Below, in pieces: positions 1 through 10,672 of a stretch of 64,000 nt of DNA; the first letter of the stretch is position 1, and the number at the start of each line of letters is the position of its first letter. Both the position numbers and the translations under genes were made by a program. Origin of the DNA: Pseudomonas frederiksbergensis (GTDB taxonomy: Bacteria > Pseudomonadota > Gammaproteobacteria > Pseudomonadales > Pseudomonadaceae); assembly GCF_035751725.1 (NCBI RefSeq), contig NZ_CP142104.1, positions 3,286,001 through 3,350,000 on the forward strand, in the 5' to 3' direction. The notes beneath the pieces were generated by a model. That model was not told where the DNA came from, did not search any database, and saw only the letters and a list, made by a program, of their open reading frames with translations.

Positions 1-996
1 CCGTTGATTCCCCTGGTTGTGTGCGACGACTCCACCATGGCGCGCAAGCAAGTGTTGCGTGCCCTGCCGCAAGACTGGCCGGTTTCAGTCACCGAGGCGG
101 TTAATGGCCGCCAGGCGATGGATGCCATACGCCAGGGCCTGGGCCAGGTGGTGCTGCTCGACCTGACCATGCCGGAGATGGACGGTTACCAAGTGCTCAG
201 CGCCTTGCGCGCCGAAGGCCTCAAGGCGCAAGTCATCGTGATTTCCGGGGACGTCCAGGATGAGGCCGTGCGCCGCGTCCATGAGCTGGGCGCCCTGGCC
301 TTCCTGAAAAAACCGTTCGACGAAAACGAACTGCGCCAGACCCTCAACCGGGTGGGCCTGCTGACCCAACCCGGCAAGGCGCCGCTGCAGGACCGACCGG
401 CATCGAACGCGGCGATCAGCTTCCAGGACGCGTTTCGCGAAACGGTCAACGTTGCCATCGGCCAAGCTGCGGCGTTGATTGCCAAGGTGCTGGGGGTCTT
501 CGTGCAACTGCCGGTGCCGAACGTCAACGTGCTCGAAGTCGGCGAGTTGCACATGGCCTTGAACGACGTCGGCAGTTCCCAGCAACTCACCGCCATATGC
601 CAGGGTTTTATCGGCAGCGGCATTGCCGGCGAAGCCCTGCTGATCTTCCACGACTCGGAAATCGCTGACATCGCTCAGCTGATGCAGCGCGAAAGCACCG
701 ACTACTCCGACCTGGAAATGCTCGTCGACCTTTCCAGCATCCTGATCGGCGCATGCCTGAGCAGCATCGCCGAGCAGATCGACGTGGTCTTCTCCCAAGG
801 TCATCCGCAGATCCTCGGCCAGCACGCAGCCATCGAGGAATTGATCCGGGCAAACCGCGTCCACTGGAAAAAGACCCTGGCGGTGGAAATCAGCTACGGC
901 CTGGAAGGCCAGGATATCCGCTTCGACCTGTTGCTGCTGTTCACGGAGGACTCCATCGAGCGGCTGACCCACAAACTCGCCTACCTGATGAGCTGA
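1..996 (+). CDS. Response regulator with CheC-like output domain (5' end outside window)
   Basis: The frame is open to the left edge, so the true start is probably upstream; the TTG at 4 is only the first possible start here. Residues 1-115, counted from that TTG, form a receiver domain with the acidic pair D8/D9, phospho-acceptor D53 in LLDLTMPEMDG and the conserved lysine in FLKKP near 102. Residues 135-330 look like a CheC/CheX-type phosphatase domain: the helix ETVNVAIGQA fits the E-x2-N motif, while the second helix (VDLSSILIGACL) lacks the Asn. It ends 3 bp before a diguanylate cyclase, so the two are probably co-transcribed and act in one signalling route. The target of the CheC-like domain is unknown. 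Confidence 0.85.
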   Translation, partial: PLIPLVVCDDSTMARKQVLRALPQDWPVSVTEAVNGRQAMDAIRQGLGQVVLLDLTMPEMDGYQVLSALRAEGLKAQVIVISGDVQDEAVRRVHELGALAFLKKPFDENELRQTLNRVGLLTQPGKAPLQDRPASNAAISFQDAFRETVNVAIGQAAALIAKVLGVFVQLPVPNVNVLEVGELHMALNDVGSSQQLTAICQGFIGSGIAGEALLIFHDSEIADIAQLMQRESTDYSDLEMLVDLSSILIGACLSSIAEQIDVVFSQGHPQILGQHAAIEELIRANRVHWKKTLAVEISYGLEGQDIRFDLLLLFTEDSIERLTHKLAYLMS

Positions 997-999
997 GCC

Positions 1000-1956
1000 A
1001 TGACCGAAACCATTGATCTGAACGAATTCCACTGGTTGCTGGCGATCGTTCAGAGCATCGACGTCGGCGTGGTGGTGCTCGACCGCGAGTATCGCGTGCA
1101 GGTCTGGAACACCTTCATGGAGAACCGCTCCGGGGTCCAGCCCAAGGATGCCCAGAACCGGAACTTCTTCAGCCTGTTCCCGGAAATCGATCGCCAATGG
1201 TTCAGCCGCAAGGTGGAAAGCGTCGCCACCCTGGGCACCCCCGCGTTCACGGTCTGGGAGCAGCGCCCGTACTTGATGCGCTTCAAGAGCTACCAGCCGA
1301 TCACCGGCCAGGAAGAGTTCATGTACCAGAACACCACGCTGCTGCCACTGCGCTCGCCCGACAACCGGATCAACCACATCTGTCTGGTGATCTATGACGT
1401 CACCGACGTCGCCACCAATCGTCATCAGATCCAGGCCGCCAATGCCCAACTGCAACTGCTCTCCAGCACCGATCGCCTGACGGGCCTGTACAACCGCGGC
1501 CATTGGGAAGGCAGCCTGAAAGCGGCTTACGCCCGTCACCAGCGCTACGGCAATGCGCTGAGCCTGGTGATGCTGGACATCGATCATTTCAAGCAGGTCA
1601 ACGACACCTACGGCCACCAGGCCGGCGACAAGGTGATCGAGCAGGTCGCCGCGCTGTTGCATGAGCACGTACGCGAGTCCGACGTGGCCGGGCGTTACGG
1701 CGGCGAGGAGTTCGGCGTGGTGCTGTCGGACACCGACAAGGCCGGCGCACGGATTTTCGCCGAGCGCCTGCGCCAGGCCGTCGAGCAGTTGTGGGTGCAG
1801 TACAACGGCCAGGACATCCGTTTCACCATCAGCCTGGGCGTGGCCGACCTGAGCGCGCCGGCGAACGATCATGCCGAACTCATCGCCAGGGCCGACCAGG
1901 CGTTGTACACGTCAAAGAAAACCGGGCGCAATCGCGTGACGGTCCACGGTCATTGA
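1000..1956 (+). CDS. Diguanylate cyclase, PAS-GGDEF, cytoplasmic
   Basis: This 318-residue protein has no signal peptide or membrane segment. An N-terminal PAS-like sensor (about 10-135) is followed by a short helix (140-155) and a GGDEF domain (155-318). The catalytic motif is GGEEF at 234-238. The inhibitory site RxxD (RESD, 225-228) lies exactly five residues before it, so feedback-inhibited cyclic di-GMP synthesis from two GTP is expected. It starts 3 bp after the stop of the receiver/CheC-like gene, so the response regulator may control its activity. The signal perceived by the PAS domain cannot be read from the sequence. Confidence 0.9.
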   Translation: MTETIDLNEFHWLLAIVQSIDVGVVVLDREYRVQVWNTFMENRSGVQPKDAQNRNFFSLFPEIDRQWFSRKVESVATLGTPAFTVWEQRPYLMRFKSYQPITGQEEFMYQNTTLLPLRSPDNRINHICLVIYDVTDVATNRHQIQAANAQLQLLSSTDRLTGLYNRGHWEGSLKAAYARHQRYGNALSLVMLDIDHFKQVNDTYGHQAGDKVIEQVAALLHEHVRESDVAGRYGGEEFGVVLSDTDKAGARIFAERLRQAVEQLWVQYNGQDIRFTISLGVADLSAPANDHAELIARADQALYTSKKTGRNRVTVHGH

Positions 1957-1978
1957 TCCAGCAAATTCAAGGGTACGA

Positions 1979-2046
1979 GCTCGCTCGCGATAGGGCTCTC
2001 ACAGTCATCACCCTTGTTGATTGAAATGCCGCTATTGCGAGCGAGC
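1979..2046. repeat. Paired inverted REP-like element
   Basis: GCTCGCTCGCGATAG at 1979-1993 is mirrored by CTATTGCGAGCGAGC at 2032-2046 (14 of 15 pairs) across a 38-base middle. This is the usual pair of inverted Pseudomonas REP units. It lies between the convergent diguanylate cyclase and porin genes and could act as a transcript-end hairpin for both. Confidence 0.7.
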
Positions 2047-2071
2047 CCCCTCAGGTTTCAACGGGGAGGCA

Positions 2072-3715
<1,644 letters not shown>

Positions 3716-3745
3716 TCATTGCTGATACGCTGCTACATTTGGCGA

Positions 3746-3759
3746 TGTTAACGTTAACT
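3746..3759. promoter_or_regulatory. Predicted LacI-family operator of the sugar locus
   Basis: TGTTAACGTTAACT contains the perfect 12-base palindrome GTTAACGTTAAC (3747-3758) with the central CG of LacI/GalR operators. It lies 30 bases before the binding-protein start and between the divergent porin and ABC operons, so one bound repressor could control both. The LacI-type gene at 9638 is the obvious candidate. I found no second copy upstream of that gene. Confidence 0.65.
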
Positions 3760-3788
3760 TTCCCAAAAACAAAAATAAAGAGGGCTTT

Positions 3789-5063
3789 ATGAAACAGCTC
3801 AAATCGCTGCTTCCGGCGGCGCTGATCGGCCTTTGCGTCGGGTTTCCGTCCCTGTCGACAGCTGCCAACCTGACGATTTCCTGCGGCGCCGTGGGTGCAG
3901 AACTGCAACTGTGCAAGGAAGCCGTCGAGGCGTGGTCGAAGCAGACCGGTAACAGCGTCGAAGTGGTGTCCACGCCCAACTCGGCGACCGAACGGCTGTC
4001 GTTCTACCAGCAGATCCTCAGCGCGCAATCCAGCGACATCGACATCATCCAGATCGATATGGTGTGGCCGGGCATGCTGGCCAAGCACCTGATGGACCTG
4101 CGCGAAGTGCTGCCTGCCAACGCGACCCAAGGTTACTTTCAGGCCCAGGTGGACAACGCCACGGTGAACGGGCGCTTGGTGACCATGCCGTGGTTTACCG
4201 ACTCGGGGCTGCTGTATTACCGCAAGGACTTGCTCGATAAGTACAACAAGCCCGTGCCCCAGACCTGGGAAGAAATGACCACCACCGCCAGGGCTATCCA
4301 GCAAGCCGAGCGCGATGCTGGCAACGCCAATGCCTGGGGTTATGTGTTCCAGGGGCGCGCCTACGAAGGTCTGACGTGCAATGCACTGGAGTGGATCAGC
4401 AGCCAACCGCAAGGTGGTTTGGTCAACGCCCAAGGCGACATTGTGGTCAACAGCCAGGCCTCGAAGGCGGCGTTGACCTTGGCCAAAAGCTGGGTCGGCG
4501 ACATCGCTCCCCGTGGCGTGCTCAATTACACCGAGGAAGAAGGACGCGGTGTGTTCCAGTCGGGCAATGCGCTGTTCATGCGCAACTGGCCGTATGTCTG
4601 GGCCTTGGTGCAAAGCCAGGACAGCGCCGTGAAGGACAAGGTCGGCGTCGCTCCCCTGCCCCGTGGCGGCGCGACAGGCACCCACGCGTCCACCCTCGGT
4701 GGCTGGGGCCTGGCGGTGTCGCGCTACAGCGCCAACCCCAAGCTCGCCGCCGAACTGGTGAGCTACCTGAGCAGCGCCCAACAGCAAAAACACCGTGCCT
4801 TGGTGGGCGCCTATAACCCGGTGATCGAGTCGCTCTACCAGGACCCCGAATTGCTCGCGGCCATGCCTTACTACAGCCAACTGCACAGCATTCTCAACGA
4901 TGGCGTCATGCGCCCCGCCTCGATCACCGCCGACCGCTATCCACGGGTCTCCAATGCGTTCTTCGATCAAGTGCACGGCGTGCTCGCCGGCGAGCGACCG
5001 GTGGATCAGGCCCTGGCCGAGCTGGAAAGCGAACTCACACGGATCAAACGCCGGAACTGGTAA
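3789..5063 (+). CDS. Sugar ABC transporter periplasmic binding protein
   Basis: This 424-residue protein has a Sec signal peptide (1-26, LSTAANLTISC at the junction) and the layout of family 1 (MalE/ThuE-like) solute-binding proteins. It begins the operon binding protein, permease, permease, ATPase, GH32 hydrolase, with the first permease starting 21 bases after its stop. It would capture the sugar in the periplasm and deliver it to the MalF/MalG-type permeases. The GH32 enzyme suggests sucrose as ligand. Regulation is probably by the LacI-type operator 30 bases upstream. Confidence 0.9.
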   Translation: MKQLKSLLPAALIGLCVGFPSLSTAANLTISCGAVGAELQLCKEAVEAWSKQTGNSVEVVSTPNSATERLSFYQQILSAQSSDIDIIQIDMVWPGMLAKHLMDLREVLPANATQGYFQAQVDNATVNGRLVTMPWFTDSGLLYYRKDLLDKYNKPVPQTWEEMTTTARAIQQAERDAGNANAWGYVFQGRAYEGLTCNALEWISSQPQGGLVNAQGDIVVNSQASKAALTLAKSWVGDIAPRGVLNYTEEEGRGVFQSGNALFMRNWPYVWALVQSQDSAVKDKVGVAPLPRGGATGTHASTLGGWGLAVSRYSANPKLAAELVSYLSSAQQQKHRALVGAYNPVIESLYQDPELLAAMPYYSQLHSILNDGVMRPASITADRYPRVSNAFFDQVHGVLAGERPVDQALAELESELTRIKRRNW

Positions 5064-5084
5064 GCCACAAGGAAGGAAATCACC

Positions 5085-6047
5085 ATGTCTGTCTCCACCA
5101 CGCTCGCCCCTGACGACGAGTACCTGCTCACCCGGGAAACGCCGGTACAACGCCGTCGCGTTCGCGCCGCCTGGCTGTTCCTGACCCCGATGCTGCTGTG
5201 CCTGGCGCTGGTGGCGGCCTGGCCGCTGCTGCGCACCTTCTGGTTCAGCCTGACCGACGCCAGCCTGGCTGACACCGGCGATGCAAGCTTTGTCGGCTTG
5301 AGCAACTACCTGTTTCACAGCAGTGCCGGCTGGTCAGGCCTGCTCGTCGATCCACAGTGGTGGAATGCGGTGCGCAACACCTTGCATTTCACAGTGGTGT
5401 CTGTGGGACTGGAAATCGTCCTGGGCCTGCTGGTGGCGCTGCTGCTCAACGTTAAGTTCACCGGACGCGCCCTGGTGCGAGCGTTGATCCTGATCCCCTG
5501 GGCGATCCCGACCATCGTCTCGGCGAAAATCTGGTCGTGGATGCTCAACGATCAGTTCGGCATCATCAATCACTTGATGATGGGCCTTGGCCTGATCGAT
5601 GCGCCCCTGGCCTGGACCGCCGACGCGGACTTGTCGATGTGGGCCGTGATCATCGTCGACGTCTGGAAGACCGTGCCGTTCGTTACCCTGCTGATGCTGG
5701 CGGCCTTGCAGATGTTACCCAGCGATTGCTACGAAGCCGCCAGGGTCGATGGCATTCACCCGATCAGGGTGTTCTGGCGGGTCACCCTGCCGCTGCTGAT
5801 GCCGGCGTTGTTGGTGGCTGCGATCTTTCGCATCCTCGACTCCCTGCGGGTCTTCGACGTTATCTATGTGTTGACTTCGAATTCGTCGAGCACCATGAGC
5901 ATGTCGGTCTATGCCCGTCAGCACCTGGTGGAATTCCAGGATGTCGGTTACGGCAGCGCGGCCTCGACCTTGTTGTTCCTGGTCGTGGCGGTGATCGCCA
6001 TGGCTTACCTGTACCTCGGACGCCGTCAGTTGGAGGTGCGCTCATGA
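5085..6047 (+). CDS. Sugar ABC transporter permease (MalF type)
   Basis: This 320-residue inner-membrane protein has about six transmembrane segments beginning near residue 28. The EAA loop that contacts the ATPase is visible as YEAARVDG...LPLLMP in the C-terminal third. A clear ribosome-binding site (AAGGAAGG) precedes the ATG. Its stop overlaps the start of the next permease in ATGA, which indicates translational coupling. With the second permease it forms the transmembrane channel of the importer. It lacks the long extra periplasmic loop of E. coli MalF, as is usual for the shorter sugar permeases. Confidence 0.92.
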   Translation: MSVSTTLAPDDEYLLTRETPVQRRRVRAAWLFLTPMLLCLALVAAWPLLRTFWFSLTDASLADTGDASFVGLSNYLFHSSAGWSGLLVDPQWWNAVRNTLHFTVVSVGLEIVLGLLVALLLNVKFTGRALVRALILIPWAIPTIVSAKIWSWMLNDQFGIINHLMMGLGLIDAPLAWTADADLSMWAVIIVDVWKTVPFVTLLMLAALQMLPSDCYEAARVDGIHPIRVFWRVTLPLLMPALLVAAIFRILDSLRVFDVIYVLTSNSSSTMSMSVYARQHLVEFQDVGYGSAASTLLFLVVAVIAMAYLYLGRRQLEVRS

Positions 6048-6886
6048 GCCCGCGCCTGCTGAAAAAAACCCTGTTGCGCGCCGGCTTCTGGTGCCTGATC
6101 GGAATCTTGCTGGTGTATGCGGTCTTCCCGTTCTACTACGCCATCGTGACGTCGCTGAAACCGTCCAGCGCCTTGTTCCAGGTCAGCTACTGGATCGACA
6201 ACCCGGACTTTTCCAACTATGCCGCCGTGCTCAACCAGGCTTCGTTCCTGCGGGCGATCGGCAACTCGCTGGTGGTGGCGCTGTGTGTGGTCACGCTGGC
6301 GCTGTTCCTCAGCCTGACCGCCGCCTATGCCTTGGGCCGAGTGAAGTTTCGCGGGCGCGGCCCGGTGCTGATGATGGTCCTCGGTGTCTCGATGTTTCCC
6401 CAGGTTGCGGTGCTGTCGGGACTGTTCGAAGTGATCCGTGCCCTGGGCCTGTACAACACCTCTTGGGCGTTGATCCTGAGCTACACGATTTTTACCCTGC
6501 CCTTCACCGTCTGGGTGCTCACCACCTTCATGGGCCAACTGCCCCATGAGCTGGAAGAGGCCGCGATCATGGACGGTGCTTCACCCTGGGTCACGCTGAC
6601 CCGCGTGCTGCTGCCGCTGCTCTGGCCGGCACTGGTCACCACGGGGCTTCTGGCCTTTATCGCCGCCTGGAACGAGTTCCTGTTCGCCCTGACCTTCACC
6701 CTGACCGACTCGCAACGTACGGTCCCGGTCGCCATCGCGCTGATCTCCGGCGGCAGCCCCCATGAGCTGCCTTGGGGCCTGCTGATGGCGGCGTCGGTGC
6801 TGGTCACGGTGCCACTGGTGATTCTGGTGCTGATCTTCCAGCGCCGCATCGTTTCCGGCCTTACTGCCGGCGCGTTAAAGGGTTGA
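6044..6886 (+). CDS. Sugar ABC transporter permease (MalG type)
   Basis: This 280-residue inner-membrane protein (MSPRLLKKTL...) has six predicted membrane helices and the EAA loop LEEAAIMDG...LPLLWP. I placed the start at 6044, where ATG overlaps the stop of the preceding permease. The reading frame stays open far upstream, but that part lies inside the first permease gene and has no membrane-protein character. It is the second half of the channel and should bind the ATPase encoded 31 bases downstream. Confidence 0.92.
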   Translation: MSPRLLKKTLLRAGFWCLIGILLVYAVFPFYYAIVTSLKPSSALFQVSYWIDNPDFSNYAAVLNQASFLRAIGNSLVVALCVVTLALFLSLTAAYALGRVKFRGRGPVLMMVLGVSMFPQVAVLSGLFEVIRALGLYNTSWALILSYTIFTLPFTVWVLTTFMGQLPHELEEAAIMDGASPWVTLTRVLLPLLWPALVTTGLLAFIAAWNEFLFALTFTLTDSQRTVPVAIALISGGSPHELPWGLLMAASVLVTVPLVILVLIFQRRIVSGLTAGALKG

Positions 6887-6917
6887 GGCCCAACACAGAC
6901 AAGAAAGGAACAGCATC

Positions 6918-8063
6918 GTGATCAAGTTGAAGTTGGATAACGTGAACAAACAATTGGGCGGCGCACGCATTCTGCGTGACGTCAGCCTGGAAATCTCGGC
7001 CGGCGAATTCGTCGTCTTCGTCGGCCCTTCGGGCTGCGGCAAGTCGACCCTGCTGCGGCTGATCGCCGGGCTGGATTCGATCTGTGGCGGCGATCTGCTG
7101 ATCGACGGACGCCGGGTCAACGACCTGGAGCCGCGCGAACGTGGCGTCGGCATGGTGTTCCAGTCCTATGCGCTGTACCCGCACATGAGCGTCTACGACA
7201 ACATCAGTTTTGGCCTCAAGTTGGCCAAGACCGAAAAGACCAGCCTGCGCGAGCGGGTGCTGAAAACCGCGCAGATCCTGCAGTTGGACAAGCTGCTGCA
7301 ACGCAAGCCAAGGGAACTGTCGGGCGGCCAGCGCCAGCGTGTGGCCATGGGCCGGGCCATGGCGCGGGAGCCGGACATCCTGTTGTTCGACGAGCCGCTG
7401 TCCAACCTTGACGCCTCCCTGCGCGTGCAGATGCGCAACGAAATCGCCCGGCTGCATGGGCGCCTGGGCTCGACCATGATCTACGTGACCCACGACCAGG
7501 TCGAAGCGATGACCCTGGCCGACAAGATTGTCGTGCTCAATGGCGGTCGCATCGAGCAGGTCGGCTCGCCACGGGAACTCTATGAGCGTCCAGCCAGCCG
7601 CTTTGTCGCCGGTTTCCTGGGATCGCCCAAGATGAACTTTCTGCCGGCGCGCCTGCACACCCCAGGTGAGACCAGCCACATCGACAGCCCATTATTAGGC
7701 ATGACGCCCCTTCCCTTCGACAGCACCCACCTGGCGGCGAACAGTCCGCTGACCCTGGGGATTCGCCCGGAACACGTGTCGCTCAAAGCGGCGCAAGGCA
7801 GCGCTGGGGTCGTCGTGGTCGGCGTCGAATACCTGGGCAGCGAAACCTACGTGCACCTGGAGTCAGGCGAGGATGAACCGTTGATCTGTCGCTGTGAGGT
7901 AAACGCCGGATGGCGAGTGGGTGATCGGGTTGAACCGCAACTGGCGTTCGGCAACGTGCATCTGTTCGACGTGGATGGCACGGCCTTGAGACGCCCTCCT
8001 GCCGTTATTGAAGTCCTCCCGGAGGACGTCCCGCAGCGCTCGCCAAAAGCAGGCGCCCTATGA
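6918..8063 (+). CDS. Sugar ABC transporter ATPase (MalK/UgpC/MsmX type)
   Basis: This 381-residue cytoplasmic ATPase shows Walker A GPSGCGKST (36-44), the signature LSGGQRQRVAMG, Walker B ILLFDEPLSNLD and the switch histidine in THDQ. A C-terminal TOBE-like regulatory domain follows (about 245-365). The start is a GTG preceded by AAAGGA, and the N-terminus (MIKLKLDNVN) fits the family. Its stop overlaps the ATG of the GH32 gene in ATGA, so import and hydrolysis are translationally coupled. The EIIA-glucose contacts known for E. coli MalK cannot be judged by eye. Confidence 0.93.
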   Translation: MIKLKLDNVNKQLGGARILRDVSLEISAGEFVVFVGPSGCGKSTLLRLIAGLDSICGGDLLIDGRRVNDLEPRERGVGMVFQSYALYPHMSVYDNISFGLKLAKTEKTSLRERVLKTAQILQLDKLLQRKPRELSGGQRQRVAMGRAMAREPDILLFDEPLSNLDASLRVQMRNEIARLHGRLGSTMIYVTHDQVEAMTLADKIVVLNGGRIEQVGSPRELYERPASRFVAGFLGSPKMNFLPARLHTPGETSHIDSPLLGMTPLPFDSTHLAANSPLTLGIRPEHVSLKAAQGSAGVVVVGVEYLGSETYVHLESGEDEPLICRCEVNAGWRVGDRVEPQLAFGNVHLFDVDGTALRRPPAVIEVLPEDVPQRSPKAGAL

Positions 8064-9562
8064 CTGTGTCTGTGGATGCCATGAACGCCCCCATGCCCTC
8101 CTCCCTTGAACGTGCGCAGCAGGCGCTGCGTGAAGGTCAGTCTCTCGTCATCGACGACTATCGACCCGACTATCACCTGGCCCCGCCGACGGGTTGGATG
8201 AACGACCCGAACGGGGTGGTGTTCTTTCGTGGCGAGTACCACGTGTTCTACCAACACCACCCCTTCGACGCCAAATGGGGCCCGATGTACTGGGGCCATG
8301 CCAAGAGTGCCGACCTGGTCCATTGGCAGCACTTGCCCATTGCCCTGGCACCGGGCGACGATTTCGACCGCGACGGCTGTTTTTCCGGTAGCGCTGTGGT
8401 GTGTGGTGACACCCTGGCACTGCTCTACACCGGGCACACCTGGTTGGGCGACGTGGGTGACGAACGCTTCATCCGCCAGGTCCAGTGCCTGGCCACCAGT
8501 GTCGACGGCGTCCGGTTCGTCAAGCATGGCGCGGTCATCGAGAACGCCCCCCAAGCCGCGATCATGCACTTTCGCGACCCCAAGGTCTGGCAGGAAGGTG
8601 GCTATTGGTACCTGATTGTCGGCGCACGCCTGGGCGACACACCGCTGCTGCCGCTGTACCGCTCCACCGACCTGCATGCCTGGGATTTTCTCGACTACGT
8701 GTCCAGCGGCACTGAAGGCGATGGCTACATGTGGGAATGCCCGGACCTGTTTCGTTTGGACGGGCGCGATGTGCTGCTGTATTCCCCCCAGGGCATGCGA
8801 CCGTCGGGTTACGAACGGCTCAACAAGTACCAGACCGGTTATCGCATTGGCCGCCTCGACAGCGATTGGCACTTCGAGGGTGGACCGTTTATCGAACTGG
8901 ATAACGGTCATGATTTTTATGCTGCGCAAACCTTGGTGGCCGCCGATGGTCGGCGCCTGGTATGGGCCTGGCTGGACATGTGGGAAAGCCCGATGCCGAG
9001 CCAGGCCCATCACTGGTGCGGCATGCTCGGCTTGCCCCGGGAGCTTGAACTGCAGGGCGATCGCCTTGGCGTGTTTCCGGCGCGGGAACTGGTCGCGCTG
9101 CGCCAGGCGCCGTTGCCGAGCATCGCGCCGTGGGGGGAGTCGGGCAGCCGCTGGGTGCCGCAGGTGACGGGCGACCGGTTGGAAATCCATGTTCACCTGG
9201 ATCTGCTCGGTTGCAGCGAAGGCCAACTGGGCATCGCCTTGCGCTGCAGTGCCGATGGGCAGGAACAGACCCTGCTTTACTACGACGCAGCACTGCAACG
9301 CTTGGTGCTCGATCGCAGCCGCTCGGGTGCGCAAGTGAACGGTCAGCGCAGCGTGCCGATAGGGCCGGCACAAACACATCTGCAGCTGCGGGTGTTTCTC
9401 GATCGCTCGTCCATCGAGGTGTTCGAGGACAGCGGCCGCTTCAGCCTCAGCAGTCGCCTCTATCCCCGGCCCGACAGCCTCGGGGTGAAACTGTTGGCCA
9501 ACGGCACTGGCGGGCGCGTGGCCATTGCCGACGCCTGGCCGCTGGGCTCGGGTTGGCTATGA
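8060..9562 (+). CDS. GH32 sucrose hydrolase (intracellular invertase)
   Basis: This 500-residue cytoplasmic enzyme has no signal peptide and carries the three GH32 motifs: WMNDPNG with nucleophile D49, FRDP with transition-state D173, and ECPDLF with acid/base E226. A C-terminal beta-sandwich follows (about 370-500). It should cleave imported sucrose or another beta-fructoside to free sugars. Because uptake is by ABC transport rather than a phosphotransferase system, the natural substrate is probably unphosphorylated, although the family includes sucrose-6-phosphate hydrolases. The start overlaps the ATPase stop in ATGA. No fructokinase gene is present in this locus. Confidence 0.92.
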   Translation: MTVSVDAMNAPMPSSLERAQQALREGQSLVIDDYRPDYHLAPPTGWMNDPNGVVFFRGEYHVFYQHHPFDAKWGPMYWGHAKSADLVHWQHLPIALAPGDDFDRDGCFSGSAVVCGDTLALLYTGHTWLGDVGDERFIRQVQCLATSVDGVRFVKHGAVIENAPQAAIMHFRDPKVWQEGGYWYLIVGARLGDTPLLPLYRSTDLHAWDFLDYVSSGTEGDGYMWECPDLFRLDGRDVLLYSPQGMRPSGYERLNKYQTGYRIGRLDSDWHFEGGPFIELDNGHDFYAAQTLVAADGRRLVWAWLDMWESPMPSQAHHWCGMLGLPRELELQGDRLGVFPARELVALRQAPLPSIAPWGESGSRWVPQVTGDRLEIHVHLDLLGCSEGQLGIALRCSADGQEQTLLYYDAALQRLVLDRSRSGAQVNGQRSVPIGPAQTHLQLRVFLDRSSIEVFEDSGRFSLSSRLYPRPDSLGVKLLANGTGGRVAIADAWPLGSGWL

Positions 9563-9637
9563 GCCATGTCATCCGAGTCGCGAGAAGCGCGGGCGCTGTG
9601 GCATGATTCGGCGTCAACCTGACTGGCCGCACTTCGC

Positions 9638-10630
9638 ATGACTTCCGTGAAAGACGTTGCACAGCTGGCCGGCGTATCCCTGATGACGGTTTCGCGCGCG
9701 CTCAACACGCCGGATAAACTGAGCCCCGAAACCCTCGAGCGGGTACGTCGCGCCATTGATGAACTGCAGTTCGTACCGAGCCTGTCGGCGCGCAGGATGC
9801 GCGGCGACAACTTGCAGGCGCGCACCATTGGTGTGTTCGCACTGGACACCGCGACCACGCCGTTCGCCGTCGAATTGTTGCTGTCTATCGAACAGACCGC
9901 GCAGCAGGCTGGCTGGAACGTCTTTATCCTCAACCTGCTGAGCAACCCGCCCACCGACCAGAACATCAATCTGATGCTGTCGCACCGCCCCGACGGCTTG
10001 ATCTTCAGTGCCATGGGGTTGCGCCAGGTGAGCATTCCCGAACGACTCAAGAGCAAGCCTTTGGTACTCGCCAATTGCCTGGCCGATGACAGCCAACTGG
10101 TCAGCTATGTACCCGATGATGAAGCCGGACAGTATCGCGCCGTGCATCATGCGCTGAGCCAAGGCTATCGGCGCCCGCTGTGCATCAATCTACCCAGGAA
10201 AAGTGTGGCTTGGCACCTGCGCCAACAAGGCTTGCAACGCGCTTGCCAGGCTTTCGGGCTGGCGCCTGGCGCGCTCCTGCAACACGACCTTTCCGACCAC
10301 GATGCCTATGGTGAAACCGCCGCCATTCTCGATCGGCACATCGTCGACGGTCGCCCGCAATTCGACATCCTGGTCTGCGGCAACGACCGCATTGCCTTTT
10401 GCGCGTACCAACTGTTGTTGGGTCGTGGCCTGAAAATTCCCGACGATGTGGCTGTGCTCGGCTATGACAACATGATCGGCATCGCCGAACTGTTCATGCC
10501 GCCACTGACCACCGTTCAACTGCCGTACTACGAAATTGGTCGCCAGGCGGCCAATCACCTGATCGAGGCCCTCGAGATCTCAGGCACCCAGCCCGTGGAT
10601 TGCCCACTGGTGCGCAGGGCGTCGCTGTAA
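9638..10630 (+). CDS. LacI-family repressor of the sugar locus
   Basis: This 330-residue regulator has an N-terminal LacI helix-turn-helix (VKDVAQLAGVSLMTVSRALN, about 3-22) and hinge helix (LSARRMRG near 50), followed by a periplasmic-binding-protein-like effector domain (about 62-330). It lies 75 bases downstream of the GH32 gene on the same strand. It probably represses the divergent porin and ABC operons through the palindrome at 3746-3759, with a sugar as inducer. The effector is not identifiable from sequence. Confidence 0.92.
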   Translation: MTSVKDVAQLAGVSLMTVSRALNTPDKLSPETLERVRRAIDELQFVPSLSARRMRGDNLQARTIGVFALDTATTPFAVELLLSIEQTAQQAGWNVFILNLLSNPPTDQNINLMLSHRPDGLIFSAMGLRQVSIPERLKSKPLVLANCLADDSQLVSYVPDDEAGQYRAVHHALSQGYRRPLCINLPRKSVAWHLRQQGLQRACQAFGLAPGALLQHDLSDHDAYGETAAILDRHIVDGRPQFDILVCGNDRIAFCAYQLLLGRGLKIPDDVAVLGYDNMIGIAELFMPPLTTVQLPYYEIGRQAANHLIEALEISGTQPVDCPLVRRASL

Positions 10631-10672
10631 TCCGATCGAGGACCGCAACGGCGCGACCTTTGTGCCGCCTGG

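Noticed and set aside
85..1872. Very long minus-strand frame (595 codons) opposite the first two genes
   Set aside because: It spans two well-supported plus-strand genes, has no domain character, is rich in Gln, His and Val as expected for an antisense frame of G+C-rich codons, and lacks a ribosome-binding site.
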